45,268 nucleotides of DNA, from the NCBI RefSeq assembly GCF_001591045.1, contig NZ_BCUA01000027.1:1-45268 (forward strand), read 5' to 3'. Made by a program: the position numbers and the translations under genes. The stretch is from Sphingopyxis granuli NBRC 100800 (GTDB taxonomy: Bacteria > Pseudomonadota > Alphaproteobacteria > Sphingomonadales > Sphingomonadaceae). Every line of letters begins with the position of its first letter. Position 1 is the first letter of the stretch. Positions 17,755-24,907 of the stretch are shown here, piece after piece. A model generated the notes under the pieces. It was given only the letters and a program-made list of their open reading frames with translations, was not told where the DNA came from and ran no database searches.

Positions 17755-18174
17755 ATGGCTGAGAGTTTTTTCAGCCGGTTTCCGGCGCCGCCCTGCGCGC
17801 AGCTTCTCGGTTGGGAACTGATCGCGGACTATCCGGGCGAGGGGCGGATCGAGATCGCCTTTCACCCGACCGCGCAGATGCTCAACCCGCGCGGGACGGT
17901 GCAGGGCGGCTTCGTCGCGGCGATGCTCGACGACACGATGGGACCGGCGCTGGTCAGCATGACCGGCGGCACCGAGGTTCCGGCGTCGATCGACCTCAAT
18001 GTCAGCTTCCTCAAGCCGGTGATGCCCGGCCGGGTCATCGGCAAGGGGCGCGTCGTCGGTCGCGGCCGATCGGTCGCTTTTCTGGAAGCCGAACTCTTCG
18101 ACGAGAAGGGCGAGCTTCTGGCCCGCGCGACGTCGAGCGCGCGCATCATGGAATTTGATCGAAATGCGTCATAG
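17755..18174 (+). CDS. PaaI family hotdog thioesterase
   Basis: 139-aa hotdog-fold protein of the PaaI/acyl-CoA thioesterase group, which hydrolyses acyl- or aryl-CoA thioesters. The family pattern is clear: [23 protein letters not shown] (the GTVQGG-x-DDTMG segment carries the expected catalytic Asp) followed by STVL-like core strands and [20 protein letters not shown]. It sits 12 bp after infB and its end overlaps the rbfA start, so it is translated within the translation-factor operon although it has no obvious link to translation. That placement is unusual for the nusA-infB operon. Confidence 0.85.
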   Translation: MAESFFSRFPAPPCAQLLGWELIADYPGEGRIEIAFHPTAQMLNPRGTVQGGFVAAMLDDTMGPALVSMTGGTEVPASIDLNVSFLKPVMPGRVIGKGRVVGRGRSVAFLEAELFDEKGELLARATSSARIMEFDRNAS

Positions 18175-18565
18175 CGAAGCCCCGTCCGGTTCTTCGGTCC
18201 GCGTGCTGCGCGTCGGCGAGCAGGTGCGGCATGTGCTCAGCGAAATCCTTCAGCGCGGCGACGTGCACGACGATTTGCTCGCGAGCCATCCGGTGAGCAT
18301 CACCGAAGTGCGCATGTCGCCCGACCTGCGCCATGCCACGGTGTTCGTGAAGCCGCTGCTCGGCCGCGACGAAGAGGCGGTGCTGCGGGCGCTGCGCACC
18401 AACACCGCCTATCTCCAGCGCGAGGTCGCGCACCGCATCCGCATGAAATATGCCGCGAAGCTGAAATTCCTGCCCGACGAAAGCTTCGACGAGGCGAGCC
18501 ACATCGACAAGCTGCTGCGCGACCCGAAGGTGGCGCGCGATCTGGGCGAGTCCGAGGCCGAATAA
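18164..18565 (+). CDS. rbfA: Ribosome-binding factor A
   Basis: 133-aa RbfA, a KH-fold factor for 16S rRNA processing and late 30S maturation. Key blocks are [20 protein letters not shown] at the N-terminus, [18 protein letters not shown] in the core and [19 protein letters not shown] near the end. The ATG at 18164 lies within the end of the thioesterase gene (11-bp overlap); a TTG at 18155 is a less likely start. In most relatives truB follows directly. Here truB is about 5 kb downstream, and the next gene is on the opposite strand. Confidence 0.92.
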   Translation: MRHSEAPSGSSVRVLRVGEQVRHVLSEILQRGDVHDDLLASHPVSITEVRMSPDLRHATVFVKPLLGRDEEAVLRALRTNTAYLQREVAHRIRMKYAAKLKFLPDESFDEASHIDKLLRDPKVARDLGESEAE

Positions 18566-18599
18566 CCACCGCCGTCTCCGCGAAGGTTGGGGGCGAAGG

Positions 18600-20024
18600 C
18601 TATTTCTTCCCCTTCCGGATTCCTGCCGCTTCCTCCAGTTCAACCAGCGCCTCTTCCAGATAGTCGATCATCCGCTGCGCGTGCGGGACGCTGCGGCGGC
18701 AGGCGGTGATGCCGAAGTCGATATTCCTGAAATTCGACACCTGGGTGATGTTCATCGCCATGCCGTCGACCGGGATGCTCGCGGGATACATGCCGTCGAG
18801 CCGCGCGCCGTTCCAGTACATCTGCTCGCGCGGCCCCGGCACGTTGGAGATGGTCGCGGAGTAGGCGGGGAATTTGTCGGCTGTGCGCGTCAGCGCGGTC
18901 AGCATCATCGGAAAGCTGGTGATCGCGGTATAGAGCTGGATCTGCGCCGCGGTCATCGCGCGAAGCTGGGCCTTCGCCGAATTCATCGATTCCTGAATCG
19001 CCGCCATCCGCGCCGCGGGGTCGTCGATGTGCGTCGCCAGATTGGCGGTGACCGAGGCGACCGAATTGCCCGAATCGATGTCGTCCTTGGGGCGGATCGA
19101 CACCGGCGCCATCGCTTTCAGCGGTTTGTCAGGAAGCTCGTTCAGCGACTGGAGATATTTGCGCATCGCCCCCGCGCACATGCCGAGCACCGCGTCGTTG
19201 ATCGTTCCGTCATAGGCCTTGCCCAGCGCGCGCACCCGGTCGAGCGACCAGCTCTGCGCGACGAAGCGCCGCGCACCGGTGATGTTACGGTTGAAGCTGG
19301 TGCGCGGGACGCCGGCGAAAGGCGTGGCGAGGCCGTCGCCGCCGATGCCGAACATCGCGGCGACATATTGGTTGAGCGCTTTGGTCACCCCGACGCTGTT
19401 GCCCCATTGTTCCTTCAGGAAATCGCCGATCGCGGTGACGTCGGTCAGGCTGGGCCGCGGCGGCTTCTTCGGCATCGGGAATTTGCGCTTATAGGCTTCA
19501 TAGGCCTCGACCGACAGCGGCGACGCGGTGCGCCGCTCGTTCGGGTCGGGAGTCAGCATCGAATTGTAGAAATGGATGCTCGCCGCGCCGTCCATCAGCG
19601 CGTGGTGGATTTTCTTGAAGGTCGCGATCTGCCGGTTCGGCAGGCCCGAGATCAGCGTCATCTCCCACAGGGGGCGGGTGCGGTCGAGCAGCCCCGAATG
19701 GAGGCGCGAAGCGAGCTCGAACATCTCGCGATAGCGCCCCGGCCTGGGCAGCGCCGCGGCGCGGACGTGATAGTGCATGTCGATGTCGCGGTCGGGTTCG
19801 AGCCGGATCGGGCCATATTGGCCGAGCGGCGTCAGCTTCAGCACCTCGCTGAACGGCCGCCGGAGGCCCTCCGGCTGTCGCAGCAGCGCGAGCTGCTCGT
19901 TCAGCCAATCGGTCTCGTCGACGTCATCGGGCAATGTATAGAGGTTGATGCCGCCGATATGCATCGGCATCTCGCGACTTTCCCCCACCAGGAACATCGC
20001 ATCGCTGATCGGCATCAGACGCAT
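18600..20024 (-). CDS. Wax ester synthase/diacylglycerol acyltransferase (WS/DGAT)
   Basis: 474-aa protein of the bacterial bifunctional WS/DGAT family, which joins acyl-CoA to fatty alcohols or diacylglycerol to make storage lipids at the inner membrane. The catalytic motif HHxxxDG is present as HHALMDG at residues 140-146. Other family blocks are PLWEMTLISGLPNRQIATFKK just upstream, SYSATISNVPGP-like YSATISNVPGPREQMYWNGA, and a C-terminal NITQVSNFRNIDFGITAC. The start at 20024 (MRLMPISDAMFL) has GGAGAGAG six bases upstream; the ATG at 20045 is less supported. It is convergent with rbfA and belongs to the segment that splits rbfA from truB. No other storage-lipid genes are adjacent. Confidence 0.88.
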   Translation of the reverse strand: MRLMPISDAMFLVGESREMPMHIGGINLYTLPDDVDETDWLNEQLALLRQPEGLRRPFSEVLKLTPLGQYGPIRLEPDRDIDMHYHVRAAALPRPGRYREMFELASRLHSGLLDRTRPLWEMTLISGLPNRQIATFKKIHHALMDGAASIHFYNSMLTPDPNERRTASPLSVEAYEAYKRKFPMPKKPPRPSLTDVTAIGDFLKEQWGNSVGVTKALNQYVAAMFGIGGDGLATPFAGVPRTSFNRNITGARRFVAQSWSLDRVRALGKAYDGTINDAVLGMCAGAMRKYLQSLNELPDKPLKAMAPVSIRPKDDIDSGNSVASVTANLATHIDDPAARMAAIQESMNSAKAQLRAMTAAQIQLYTAITSFPMMLTALTRTADKFPAYSATISNVPGPREQMYWNGARLDGMYPASIPVDGMAMNITQVSNFRNIDFGITACRRSVPHAQRMIDYLEEALVELEEAAGIRKGKK

Positions 20025-20087
20025 AGGCAGCTCTCTCCCCAACATGCTGCATCTTTTGTGCGCAGCATGACAGGCGATGGCGGCGAG

Positions 20088-20399
20088 TCAAGCCGCGGAC
20101 GCGGCAGCGCAAAAGGCGATTTCGATCGTCACCGACCCGCGCCGTTCCAGATGATGCGGAACACGCGGGGGGATCAGCATGGTGTCGCCGGATTTCAGCA
20201 GGCGATGGCCCCCGGCTTCGTCGTCCCAATGGAAACGGATCGATCCGGCGATGACCGACAGCAAACCCCAGGCCCCTTCCTTGAGCGTATGGCGGCTGAG
20301 CAAACCGATGGGAATGGTATCGGCCCCGAACGGCCCGATGGTGCGATACGCGCGGGCGCCGGAGGGACGCGGCGGCCCGCGCTCCGCGATCGGCGCCAC
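20088..20399 (-). CDS. DUF1971 (YeaR/TehB-like) cupin-type small protein
   Basis: 103-aa protein ending a three-gene minus-strand operon. Blocks such as ARAYRTIGPFGADTIPIGLL, WGLLSVIAGSIRFHW and PPRVPHHLE match the DUF1971 family (E. coli YeaR and the tellurite-resistance-associated domain of TehB-like proteins), which adopt a cupin-like beta fold. E. coli yeaR is induced by nitrate and nitric oxide through NarL and NsrR; here the operon starts with a truncated hemoglobin and faces an NsrR-like regulator, which fits a role in NO stress. A GTG at 20399, three bases after the upstream stop, is the only sensible start; the larger frame upstream is a shadow of the membrane protein gene. Biochemical function is unknown. 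Confidence 0.75.
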   Translation of the reverse strand: MAPIAERGPPRPSGARAYRTIGPFGADTIPIGLLSRHTLKEGAWGLLSVIAGSIRFHWDDEAGGHRLLKSGDTMLIPPRVPHHLERRGSVTIEIAFCAAASAA

Positions 20400-20401
20400 G
20401 A

Positions 20402-20827
20402 TCAGAAACCGGCCGAGGCGCGAGCGAGGAAGACGACGATGCCGAGGAAGGCGAAGCCCGCCGGAACCGCGAGGATCTGCGCGGCGACGGTGCGCGTGTC
20501 CATCGGCCCCGTCCAGGTTTCGAGCAGGCCGCCGGTGCGGTCGAGCGGCGAGTCGTGCTCGCGTCCCTTCTGCTTGTGGAGGAGGCCAGCAGTGCCGAAG
20601 AACATCAGCATGTAGAGCAGCGAGATGACGAGCATCATCACCGTTGCGGTGTCGCGCCCCGTCGCCGCGGCAACGGCGATAAAGAAGATCGCGTAGAAGG
20701 CGAACATCGAATGCCATATCCAGCGCGGAAGCTGGAAGCCGGCCTGGACCCCGCTCGTCTCGTGCGGGTCGTTGGCGATGTAGGGCGGCTGCGATGCCGC
20801 AGGCAGGTCAGAGGACGGATGAGACAT
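20402..20827 (-). CDS. Small membrane protein in NO-response operon, function unknown
   Basis: 141-aa protein with three hydrophobic helices at about residues 37-57 (WIWHSMFAFYAIFFIAVAAA), 62-82 (VMMLVISLLYMLMFFGTAGL) and 113-135 (VAAQILAVPAGFAFLGIVVFLA). A charged loop lies between the second and third. No domain is recognised, and no haem- or metal-binding Cys/His motif stands out apart from scattered His. The start overlaps the hemoglobin gene by 20 bp, and the DUF1971 gene begins three bases after its stop, so all three are translationally linked. By context it probably serves nitrogen-oxide stress, for example as a partner or membrane anchor, but this is inference only. Confidence 0.7.
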   Translation of the reverse strand: MSHPSSDLPAASQPPYIANDPHETSGVQAGFQLPRWIWHSMFAFYAIFFIAVAAATGRDTATVMMLVISLLYMLMFFGTAGLLHKQKGREHDSPLDRTGGLLETWTGPMDTRTVAAQILAVPAGFAFLGIVVFLARASAGF

Positions 20828-21299
20828 GGGGCAGTTCCACTTTCTTGGCGAGCGGGTCTTCTCGGTCGCGATGGACCCAGATGCCGGTGAGCAGGCTCTC
20901 GGCGATCATCCGCGCCTTGCCGCCGATGTGGCGGGCCGCTTCGGGGGTCGGCGCGATCGCGTGCAGCGTCCGGTAGAAGAGCGCGAGCCACTGCTGGAAA
21001 TGCTCCTGTGCGATCGTCGGGATCGCGAGATGCTTCATCATCGGGTTGCCGGTGAAATTGCCGGCGCTGAGCAGGACCGACTGCCAGAAGCGGTTCATCT
21101 GGCCGAGATGCGCGGGCCAGTCGGAAATCTGCGCGTCGAAGATCGGGCCCAGCACCGCATCCTCGCGCACCGAGGCATAGAAGCGATCGACCAGATCGGC
21201 GATGAAGGGTTCATCGATTCCCATCGCAAGCGCCTCGGCGCGCCGTTCCTCGCGCGCCGCGATCGCATGCGGGTGGGCCTGCACCGTTCTCGTTGCCAT
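20808..21299 (-). CDS. Group III truncated hemoglobin
   Basis: 163-aa protein with the group III truncated hemoglobin pattern: LVDRFYASVREDAVLGPIF (helix B with the B10 Tyr), HLGQMNRFWQSVLL (helix E), and MKHLAIPTIAQEHFQQWLALF in which His of MKHL is the likely proximal haem ligand. These proteins bind NO or O2 in the cytoplasm and are linked to nitrosative stress resistance. It is the first gene of a three-gene operon reading away from an NsrR-like regulator, with two palindromes in the shared upstream region. The N-terminal 20 residues are an extension before the globin fold. Confidence 0.82.
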   Translation of the reverse strand: MATRTVQAHPHAIAAREERRAEALAMGIDEPFIADLVDRFYASVREDAVLGPIFDAQISDWPAHLGQMNRFWQSVLLSAGNFTGNPMMKHLAIPTIAQEHFQQWLALFYRTLHAIAPTPEAARHIGGKARMIAESLLTGIWVHRDREDPLAKKVELPHVSSVL

Positions 21300-21334
21300 G
21301 GCTCGTTCGAAATCCTGAGGTTCGATCTAATTGA

Positions 21335-21347
21335 GTATTTGAAATAC
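21335..21347. promoter_or_regulatory. Palindrome GTATTTGAAATAC, candidate Rrf2/NsrR operator
   Basis: A perfect 6-1-6 inverted repeat in the divergent region between the globin operon and the NsrR-like gene, 36 bp upstream of the globin start. It shares the AT-rich pattern of the second palindrome at 21376-21386, as expected for sites bound by the dimeric regulator encoded next door. Confidence 0.55.
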
Positions 21348-21360
21348 CTGTTTAGCGACC

Positions 21361-21389
21361 TTGAGCGGAAAAGCAATATTCAATATACC
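21361..21389 (+). promoter_or_regulatory. Candidate leaderless promoter of the NsrR-like gene
   Basis: TTGAGC (21361-21366) and TATACC (21384-21389) are spaced by 17 bases. Transcription would be expected to begin about seven bases after the -10 element, at or next to the ATG at 21396, so the mRNA is probably leaderless; no Shine-Dalgarno sequence is present. Confidence 0.45.
21376..21386. promoter_or_regulatory. Palindrome ATATTCAATAT, candidate autoregulatory operator
   Basis: A perfect 5-1-5 inverted repeat lying across the spacer and -10 element of the promoter proposed for the NsrR-like gene, so binding would block polymerase. It resembles the palindrome at 21335-21347. Confidence 0.5.
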
Positions 21390-21395
21390 TAATTC

Positions 21396-21827
21396 ATGCG
21401 ACTGAGCCTGCACAGCGACTACGCCCTGCGCATCCTGATGGCGCTCGCCGCCACCGGGCGCCAGATGTCGGTCGAGGAGATCGCGGGCCAGTACGGCATT
21501 TCGCGCAACCATCTCGCAAAGGTCGCGCAGCGGCTGCAGGCGCTCGGCTATGTCAGCGCGCAGCGTGGGCGCGGCGGCGGGCTGACGCTCGCGCGCGGGG
21601 CCGATGACGTCGGAGTCGGCACGGTCGTCCGCCAGTTCGAAAATCTGGAGGGGCTGGTCGAATGCATGGACCCCGCGACCTCGACCTGCCCGGTGTGCGG
21701 GGGGTGCGGCCTGCAGAATGCGCTTGGCGGAGCGCTGGCGGCATTCCTGGCGCATCTCGACGGCTATACGCTCACCGACCTGGTGCCGCAGCCATCGCGG
21801 TTCCGCGCGCTGCTCGGCGTCGCCTGA
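21396..21827 (+). CDS. nsrR: NsrR-like Rrf2 family transcriptional regulator
   Basis: 143-aa winged-helix regulator of the Rrf2 family. The DNA-binding part reads MRLSLHSDYALRILMALAA and ISRNHLAKVAQRLQALGYV. The cluster-binding region holds Cys90, Cys98, Cys101 and Cys104 (VECMDPATSTCPVCGGC); Cys90, Cys98 and Cys104 fit the three-cysteine pattern of NsrR/IscR with slightly different spacing, and Cys101 is an extra residue. NsrR uses an Fe-S cluster to sense nitric oxide. Its gene is divergent from a truncated hemoglobin/DUF1971 operon, typical NsrR targets, so NsrR is favoured over IscR; no isc or suf genes are present. It is probably autoregulated through the palindrome at 21376-21386. Confidence 0.8.
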   Translation: MRLSLHSDYALRILMALAATGRQMSVEEIAGQYGISRNHLAKVAQRLQALGYVSAQRGRGGGLTLARGADDVGVGTVVRQFENLEGLVECMDPATSTCPVCGGCGLQNALGGALAAFLAHLDGYTLTDLVPQPSRFRALLGVA

Positions 21828-21867
21828 TTCCCGTTGCGCCGCGCCGCGCACGCGATAACAGGCGCTG

Positions 21868-22476
21868 ATGGCCAAGCTCTATTTCTATTATGCCAGCATG
21901 AACGCCGGCAAGTCGACGACGCTGCTGCAAGCGGATTTCAACTATCGCGAGCGTGGCATGGAGACGATGCTGTGGACCGCGGCGCTCGACGACCGCTATG
22001 GCGCCGGGCAGATCACCAGCCGCATCGGCCTGCTCGCCGATGCCCGCAAGTTCGATCCCGACAGCGATTTGTGGGCGGCGGTGCAGGCGGAGAATCGCCA
22101 GCGCCCGCTCGCCTGCGTGCTTGTGGACGAGGCGCAGTTCCTGTCGCGCGCGCAGGTGCTCGACCTCGCGCGGCTGGCTGACGAGGCGATCATCCCGGTG
22201 CTCTGCTATGGCCTGCGCACCGATTTCGCCGCCAACCTCTTCCCCGGCTCGGCGGCGCTGCTCGGGCTGGCCGACGCGCTGATCGAACTGAAGGCGGTGT
22301 GCGAGTGCGGGCGCAAGGCGACGATGAACCTGCGCGTCGACGCCGACGGCCGCGCGGTGGTCGAGGGCGCGCAGACGGAGATCGGCGGCAACGACCGCTA
22401 TGTCGCGATGTGCCGGCGGCATTTCATGCAGAAACGGCGCGAGGCCGCGGAGGTAAAGGCGCCCGCCGATGCTTGA
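21868..22476 (+). CDS. tdk: Thymidine kinase
   Basis: 202-aa type II thymidine kinase, which phosphorylates thymidine to dTMP in the salvage pathway. The P-loop reads YASMNAGKST at residues 8-17, the catalytic region CVLVDEAQFLS lies near residue 86, and the zinc ribbon is formed by CEC (residues about 146-148) and CRRH near the C-terminus. The lasso-loop region is present (GNDRYVAMC). Length is normal for the family. The last eight bases overlap the following GNAT gene, suggesting co-translation. Confidence 0.93.
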   Translation: MAKLYFYYASMNAGKSTTLLQADFNYRERGMETMLWTAALDDRYGAGQITSRIGLLADARKFDPDSDLWAAVQAENRQRPLACVLVDEAQFLSRAQVLDLARLADEAIIPVLCYGLRTDFAANLFPGSAALLGLADALIELKAVCECGRKATMNLRVDADGRAVVEGAQTEIGGNDRYVAMCRRHFMQKRREAAEVKAPADA

Positions 22477-23005
22477 CCGCCTCCATGCCGAACTTGCCGA
22501 CGGCGCCCTCGCGCTCGTCAGGCTGACCGAGGGACACCGCGAGGCGCTCCGCGCGGTCTGCGCCGCCGACGCGGATATCTGGCCGATCTATTCGGTCAGC
22601 TATGATCCCGCGCATTTCGATGCGAGCTTCGACGCGCTGATAGGCGGCGAGGGACGGATGCCCTATGCGATCGTCGCGGACGGCCGGCTGGTCGGCATGA
22701 CCGCGTGGCTGCGCCCGGTCCCGTCGGCGCAGACAGTCGAGATCGGCAACAGCTATATCCATCCCGACGCGCGCGGTACCGGCCTGAATGGCCGGGTCAA
22801 GCGGCTGATGATCGACCACGCCTTCGCGGTCGGCATCCGCCGCATCGAATTCCGTATCGACGAGCGCAATGCGCGCAGCCAGGCGGCGGTCGCGAAGCTC
22901 GGCGCGCGCAAGGAAGGCGTGCTGCGCGCCGAGCGTCTCACCTGGACCGGCCATGTCCGCGACACGGGGCTGTGGTCGCTGCTCGAAGCGGACTGGCGCC
23001 GCTAG
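22469..23005 (+). CDS. GNAT family N-acetyltransferase (RimJ/RimL-like)
   Basis: 178-aa acetyltransferase with the RimJ/RimL-type layout. VRLTEGHREALRAVC starts the domain, then IGNSYIHPDARGTGLNGRVKR, where the R/Q-x-x-G-x-G acetyl-CoA loop is HPDARGTGLN, and the C-terminal IEFRIDERNARSQAAVAKLGA followed by RKEGVLR. The substrate is unknown; relatives modify protein N-termini or small molecules. It overlaps the tdk gene by eight bases. Confidence 0.85.
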   Translation: MLDRLHAELADGALALVRLTEGHREALRAVCAADADIWPIYSVSYDPAHFDASFDALIGGEGRMPYAIVADGRLVGMTAWLRPVPSAQTVEIGNSYIHPDARGTGLNGRVKRLMIDHAFAVGIRRIEFRIDERNARSQAAVAKLGARKEGVLRAERLTWTGHVRDTGLWSLLEADWRR

Positions 23006-23010
23006 CTCTT

Positions 23011-23110
23011 CGTCCTTGCGAGGAGCGGCAGGCGACGAAGCAATCCCCGGCCATCGCTCCCGCGCAAGGCCGGAGGCCGGAGATTGCTTCGCTCCCCTCG
23101 CAATGACGGG
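23011..23110. repeat. Dispersed inverted-repeat element
   Basis: The left arm begins 'cgtccttgcgaggagcg' and continues to 'cgaagcaatcccc'. The right arm is its imperfect reverse complement, running from 'ggagattgcttcgctcccc' to 'tcgcaatgacggg'. It fills the gap between the GNAT and DUF6491 genes. A partial copy is seen at 45182-45225. Confidence 0.7.
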
Positions 23111-23172
23111 GTCGGGAATTTGCTGTCCGCGGGTCAGCCCTCGTTCAGGCGCGCCGTGCCATCATCCGCGGC

Positions 23173-23559
23173 ATGGAACGGACAATCGCTCTCTCCCTGG
23201 CCGCCCTGCTGCTTCCCCTTTCGGCAGCGGCGGCCGACGAACCGGCACAGGCGCTGCGCGCGCTGGGCGTCGAATCGAGCATCGCCTTTCCCGGCGACGC
23301 GACGATCCGCAACTGGCAGGCGGATGGCGAGGACGGCATCTGGATCGAGGGGCGCCGCGGCGAATGGTTCTACGGACGCTTCGTCGGCCCGTGCCGCGAC
23401 CTCGATTTCGCGCAGGCGATCGGGATCGACGCGCGCGGCGTGTCGCGGCTCGACAAGTTCGCGACGCTCATCGTGCGCGGCGAACGTTGCCGTCTCAACT
23501 CCTTCGTCACCTCGGCGCCGCCGCCCGCGAAGAAGGCGGCGGCCGATCCGCAAAAGTGA
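23173..23559 (+). CDS. DUF6491 family secreted protein
   Basis: 128-aa protein with a signal peptide (MERTIALSLAALLLPLSAAAA, cleavage near residue 21) and a small domain with INFPGD-like IAFPGDATIRNWQ, IWIEGRRGEWFYGRFVGPC and DLDFAQAIGIDARG. Two cysteines (in VGPCRDL and GERCRLN) could form a disulfide. The pattern matches the DUF6491 family of periplasmic proteins, which has no known function. The C-terminus is Ala/Lys/Pro-rich. It is transcribed toward truB with about 55 bp between them. Confidence 0.65.
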   Translation: MERTIALSLAALLLPLSAAAADEPAQALRALGVESSIAFPGDATIRNWQADGEDGIWIEGRRGEWFYGRFVGPCRDLDFAQAIGIDARGVSRLDKFATLIVRGERCRLNSFVTSAPPPAKKAAADPQK

Positions 23560-23614
23560 CGCGAAATTGAAGCGAAATTGACAAGGCGCGTCGTCGCGCC
23601 CTAGCGGCGCGTGA

Positions 23615-24571
23615 ATGAACGGCTGGATCATCCTCGACAAGCCCATCGGCCTCGGCTCGACCCAGGCGGTCGCTGCGGTCAAGCGGGTGTGCCGCGAACG
23701 CGGGCTCGGCAAGGTCAAGGTGGGGCATGGCGGGACGCTCGACCCGCTGGCGTCCGGGGTGTTGCCGATCGCGCTCGGCGAGGCGACCAAGCTGTGCGGT
23801 CGGATGCTCGACGCGAGCAAGGTCTATGATTTCATCATCGCGTTCGGAACCGAGACCGCGGGCCTCGATGCCGAGGGTGAGGTCGTCGCGACGAGCGACG
23901 TCCGGCCGACGCTGGCGGACATCGAAGCGGTGCTGCCACGCTTCACCGGGCCGATCGAGCAGGTGCCGCCGGCCTTTTCGGCGATCAAGGTGGACGGGCA
24001 GCGCGCCTATGACCTGGCCCGCAAGGGCGCGGCGGTCGACATGAAGGCGCGCGCGGTGATCATCTACAACCTGCGTCATGCCGGACTTGATCCGGCATCC
24101 ATTCGTTCGGCGCGGGAAGAATGGACCCCGGATCAAGGCCGGGGTGATGAGATGGCGGAGGGGTTGAACTCCATCACCCTTACCGCGCATGTCTCGAAAG
24201 GCACCTATATCCGCAGCCTCGCGCGCGACATCGCCCGCGCGGCCGGCACCGTCGGGCATGTCGCCATGCTGCGCCGCACCCGGGCGGGGCCGTTCACGCT
24301 GGATCAGGCGATTTCGCTGGACAAATTGAACGCTTTCGGTCAAGGCGCCGCGCAATCAGATGTGATTCTGCCGCTCGAGGCAGGGCTGGTCGACATCCCG
24401 GCTTTGGACCTCTCCCCGGAAGCGGCAGGGGCGATCCGCCAGGGTCGTGTCTGGACCGGGGAAAGCGCGCACGACGGGCTCTATTGGGGACGGGACAGCG
24501 AGAAGCGGCCCGTTGCGTTGATAGAGGCTTTGGCCGGAAGGCTGAAGGTCGTGCGGGGCTTCAATCTGTAA
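23615..24571 (+). CDS. truB: tRNA pseudouridine(55) synthase with in-frame repeat insertion
   Basis: 318-aa TruB, which makes pseudouridine 55 in the T-loop of tRNAs. The catalytic Asp is in HGGTLDPLASGVLPIALGEATK; other blocks are MNGWIILDKPIGLGST, QVPPAFSAIKVDGQRAYDLAR and SKGTYIRSLARDIA. Between the expected strand ending VIIYNLR and ITLTAHVSKGTYIRS lies an extra segment (about residues 155-185) encoded by a palindromic repeat element (24074-24151). The reading frame is kept. The insertion is next to, not in, the catalytic core, so activity is likely retained. The start is the ATG at 23615. It is followed by rpsO as usual. Confidence 0.93.
   Translation: MNGWIILDKPIGLGSTQAVAAVKRVCRERGLGKVKVGHGGTLDPLASGVLPIALGEATKLCGRMLDASKVYDFIIAFGTETAGLDAEGEVVATSDVRPTLADIEAVLPRFTGPIEQVPPAFSAIKVDGQRAYDLARKGAAVDMKARAVIIYNLRHAGLDPASIRSAREEWTPDQGRGDEMAEGLNSITLTAHVSKGTYIRSLARDIARAAGTVGHVAMLRRTRAGPFTLDQAISLDKLNAFGQGAAQSDVILPLEAGLVDIPALDLSPEAAGAIRQGRVWTGESAHDGLYWGRDSEKRPVALIEALAGRLKVVRGFNL
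24074..24151. repeat. Palindromic repeat element inside truB
   Basis: The element starts 'cgtcatgccggacttgatcc' and ends 'ccccggatcaaggccggggtgatgag'. Its two arms are imperfect reverse complements over about 29 bases. It encodes HAGLDPASI and WTPDQGRGDE within TruB. Related copies lie at 34410-34484 and, partly, at 47-70, both outside genes. Confidence 0.8.
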
Positions 24572-24596
24572 CGAGGATGTTCGAAGGACGTAACAC

Positions 24597-24866
24597 ATGT
24601 CGATTACCGCCGAACGCAAGACAGAACTGATTCAGGAACATGCCCGCGAAAAGGGCGATACGGGTTCGCCCGAGGTGCAGGTCGCGATCCTGACCCACCG
24701 CATCAACACGCTGACCGAGCATTTCAAGGCGCACCACAAGGACAACCACAGCCGCCGCGGGCTGCTGATGATGGTCAACAAGCGCCGCAGCCTGCTCGAT
24801 TATCTGCGTCGCAAGGACGAGGGCCGCTATCAGGGCCTCATCGCGAAGCTGGGTCTGCGCAAATAG
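24597..24866 (+). CDS. rpsO: 30S ribosomal protein S15
   Basis: 89-aa S15, a primary 16S rRNA-binding protein of the 30S platform. It shows the standard sequence: [19 protein letters not shown] in the N-terminal part, [19 protein letters not shown] in the middle and [12 protein letters not shown] near the C-terminus. It lies between truB and pnp in the conserved order, with a hairpin-T run downstream. Confidence 0.97.
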   Translation: MSITAERKTELIQEHAREKGDTGSPEVQVAILTHRINTLTEHFKAHHKDNHSRRGLLMMVNKRRSLLDYLRRKDEGRYQGLIAKLGLRK

Positions 24867-24876
24867 GAATGCGAGG

Positions 24877-24907
24877 GCGGCTCCGGGTTCGGGGCCGCTT
24901 TCATTTT
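24877..24907 (+). terminator. Rho-independent terminator/attenuator after rpsO
   Basis: GCGGCTCC and GGGGCCGC form an 8-bp stem (one U-G pair in RNA) around GGGTTC, followed by TTTCATTTT. It probably separates rpsO from pnp transcripts in part. Confidence 0.65.

Noticed and set aside
14455..17865. 1136-codon open frame on the minus strand opposite ylxR and infB
   Set aside because: It is antisense to well-identified genes, and such long frames are expected in GC-rich DNA. The protein has the His/Arg/Asp-rich look of a shadow frame.
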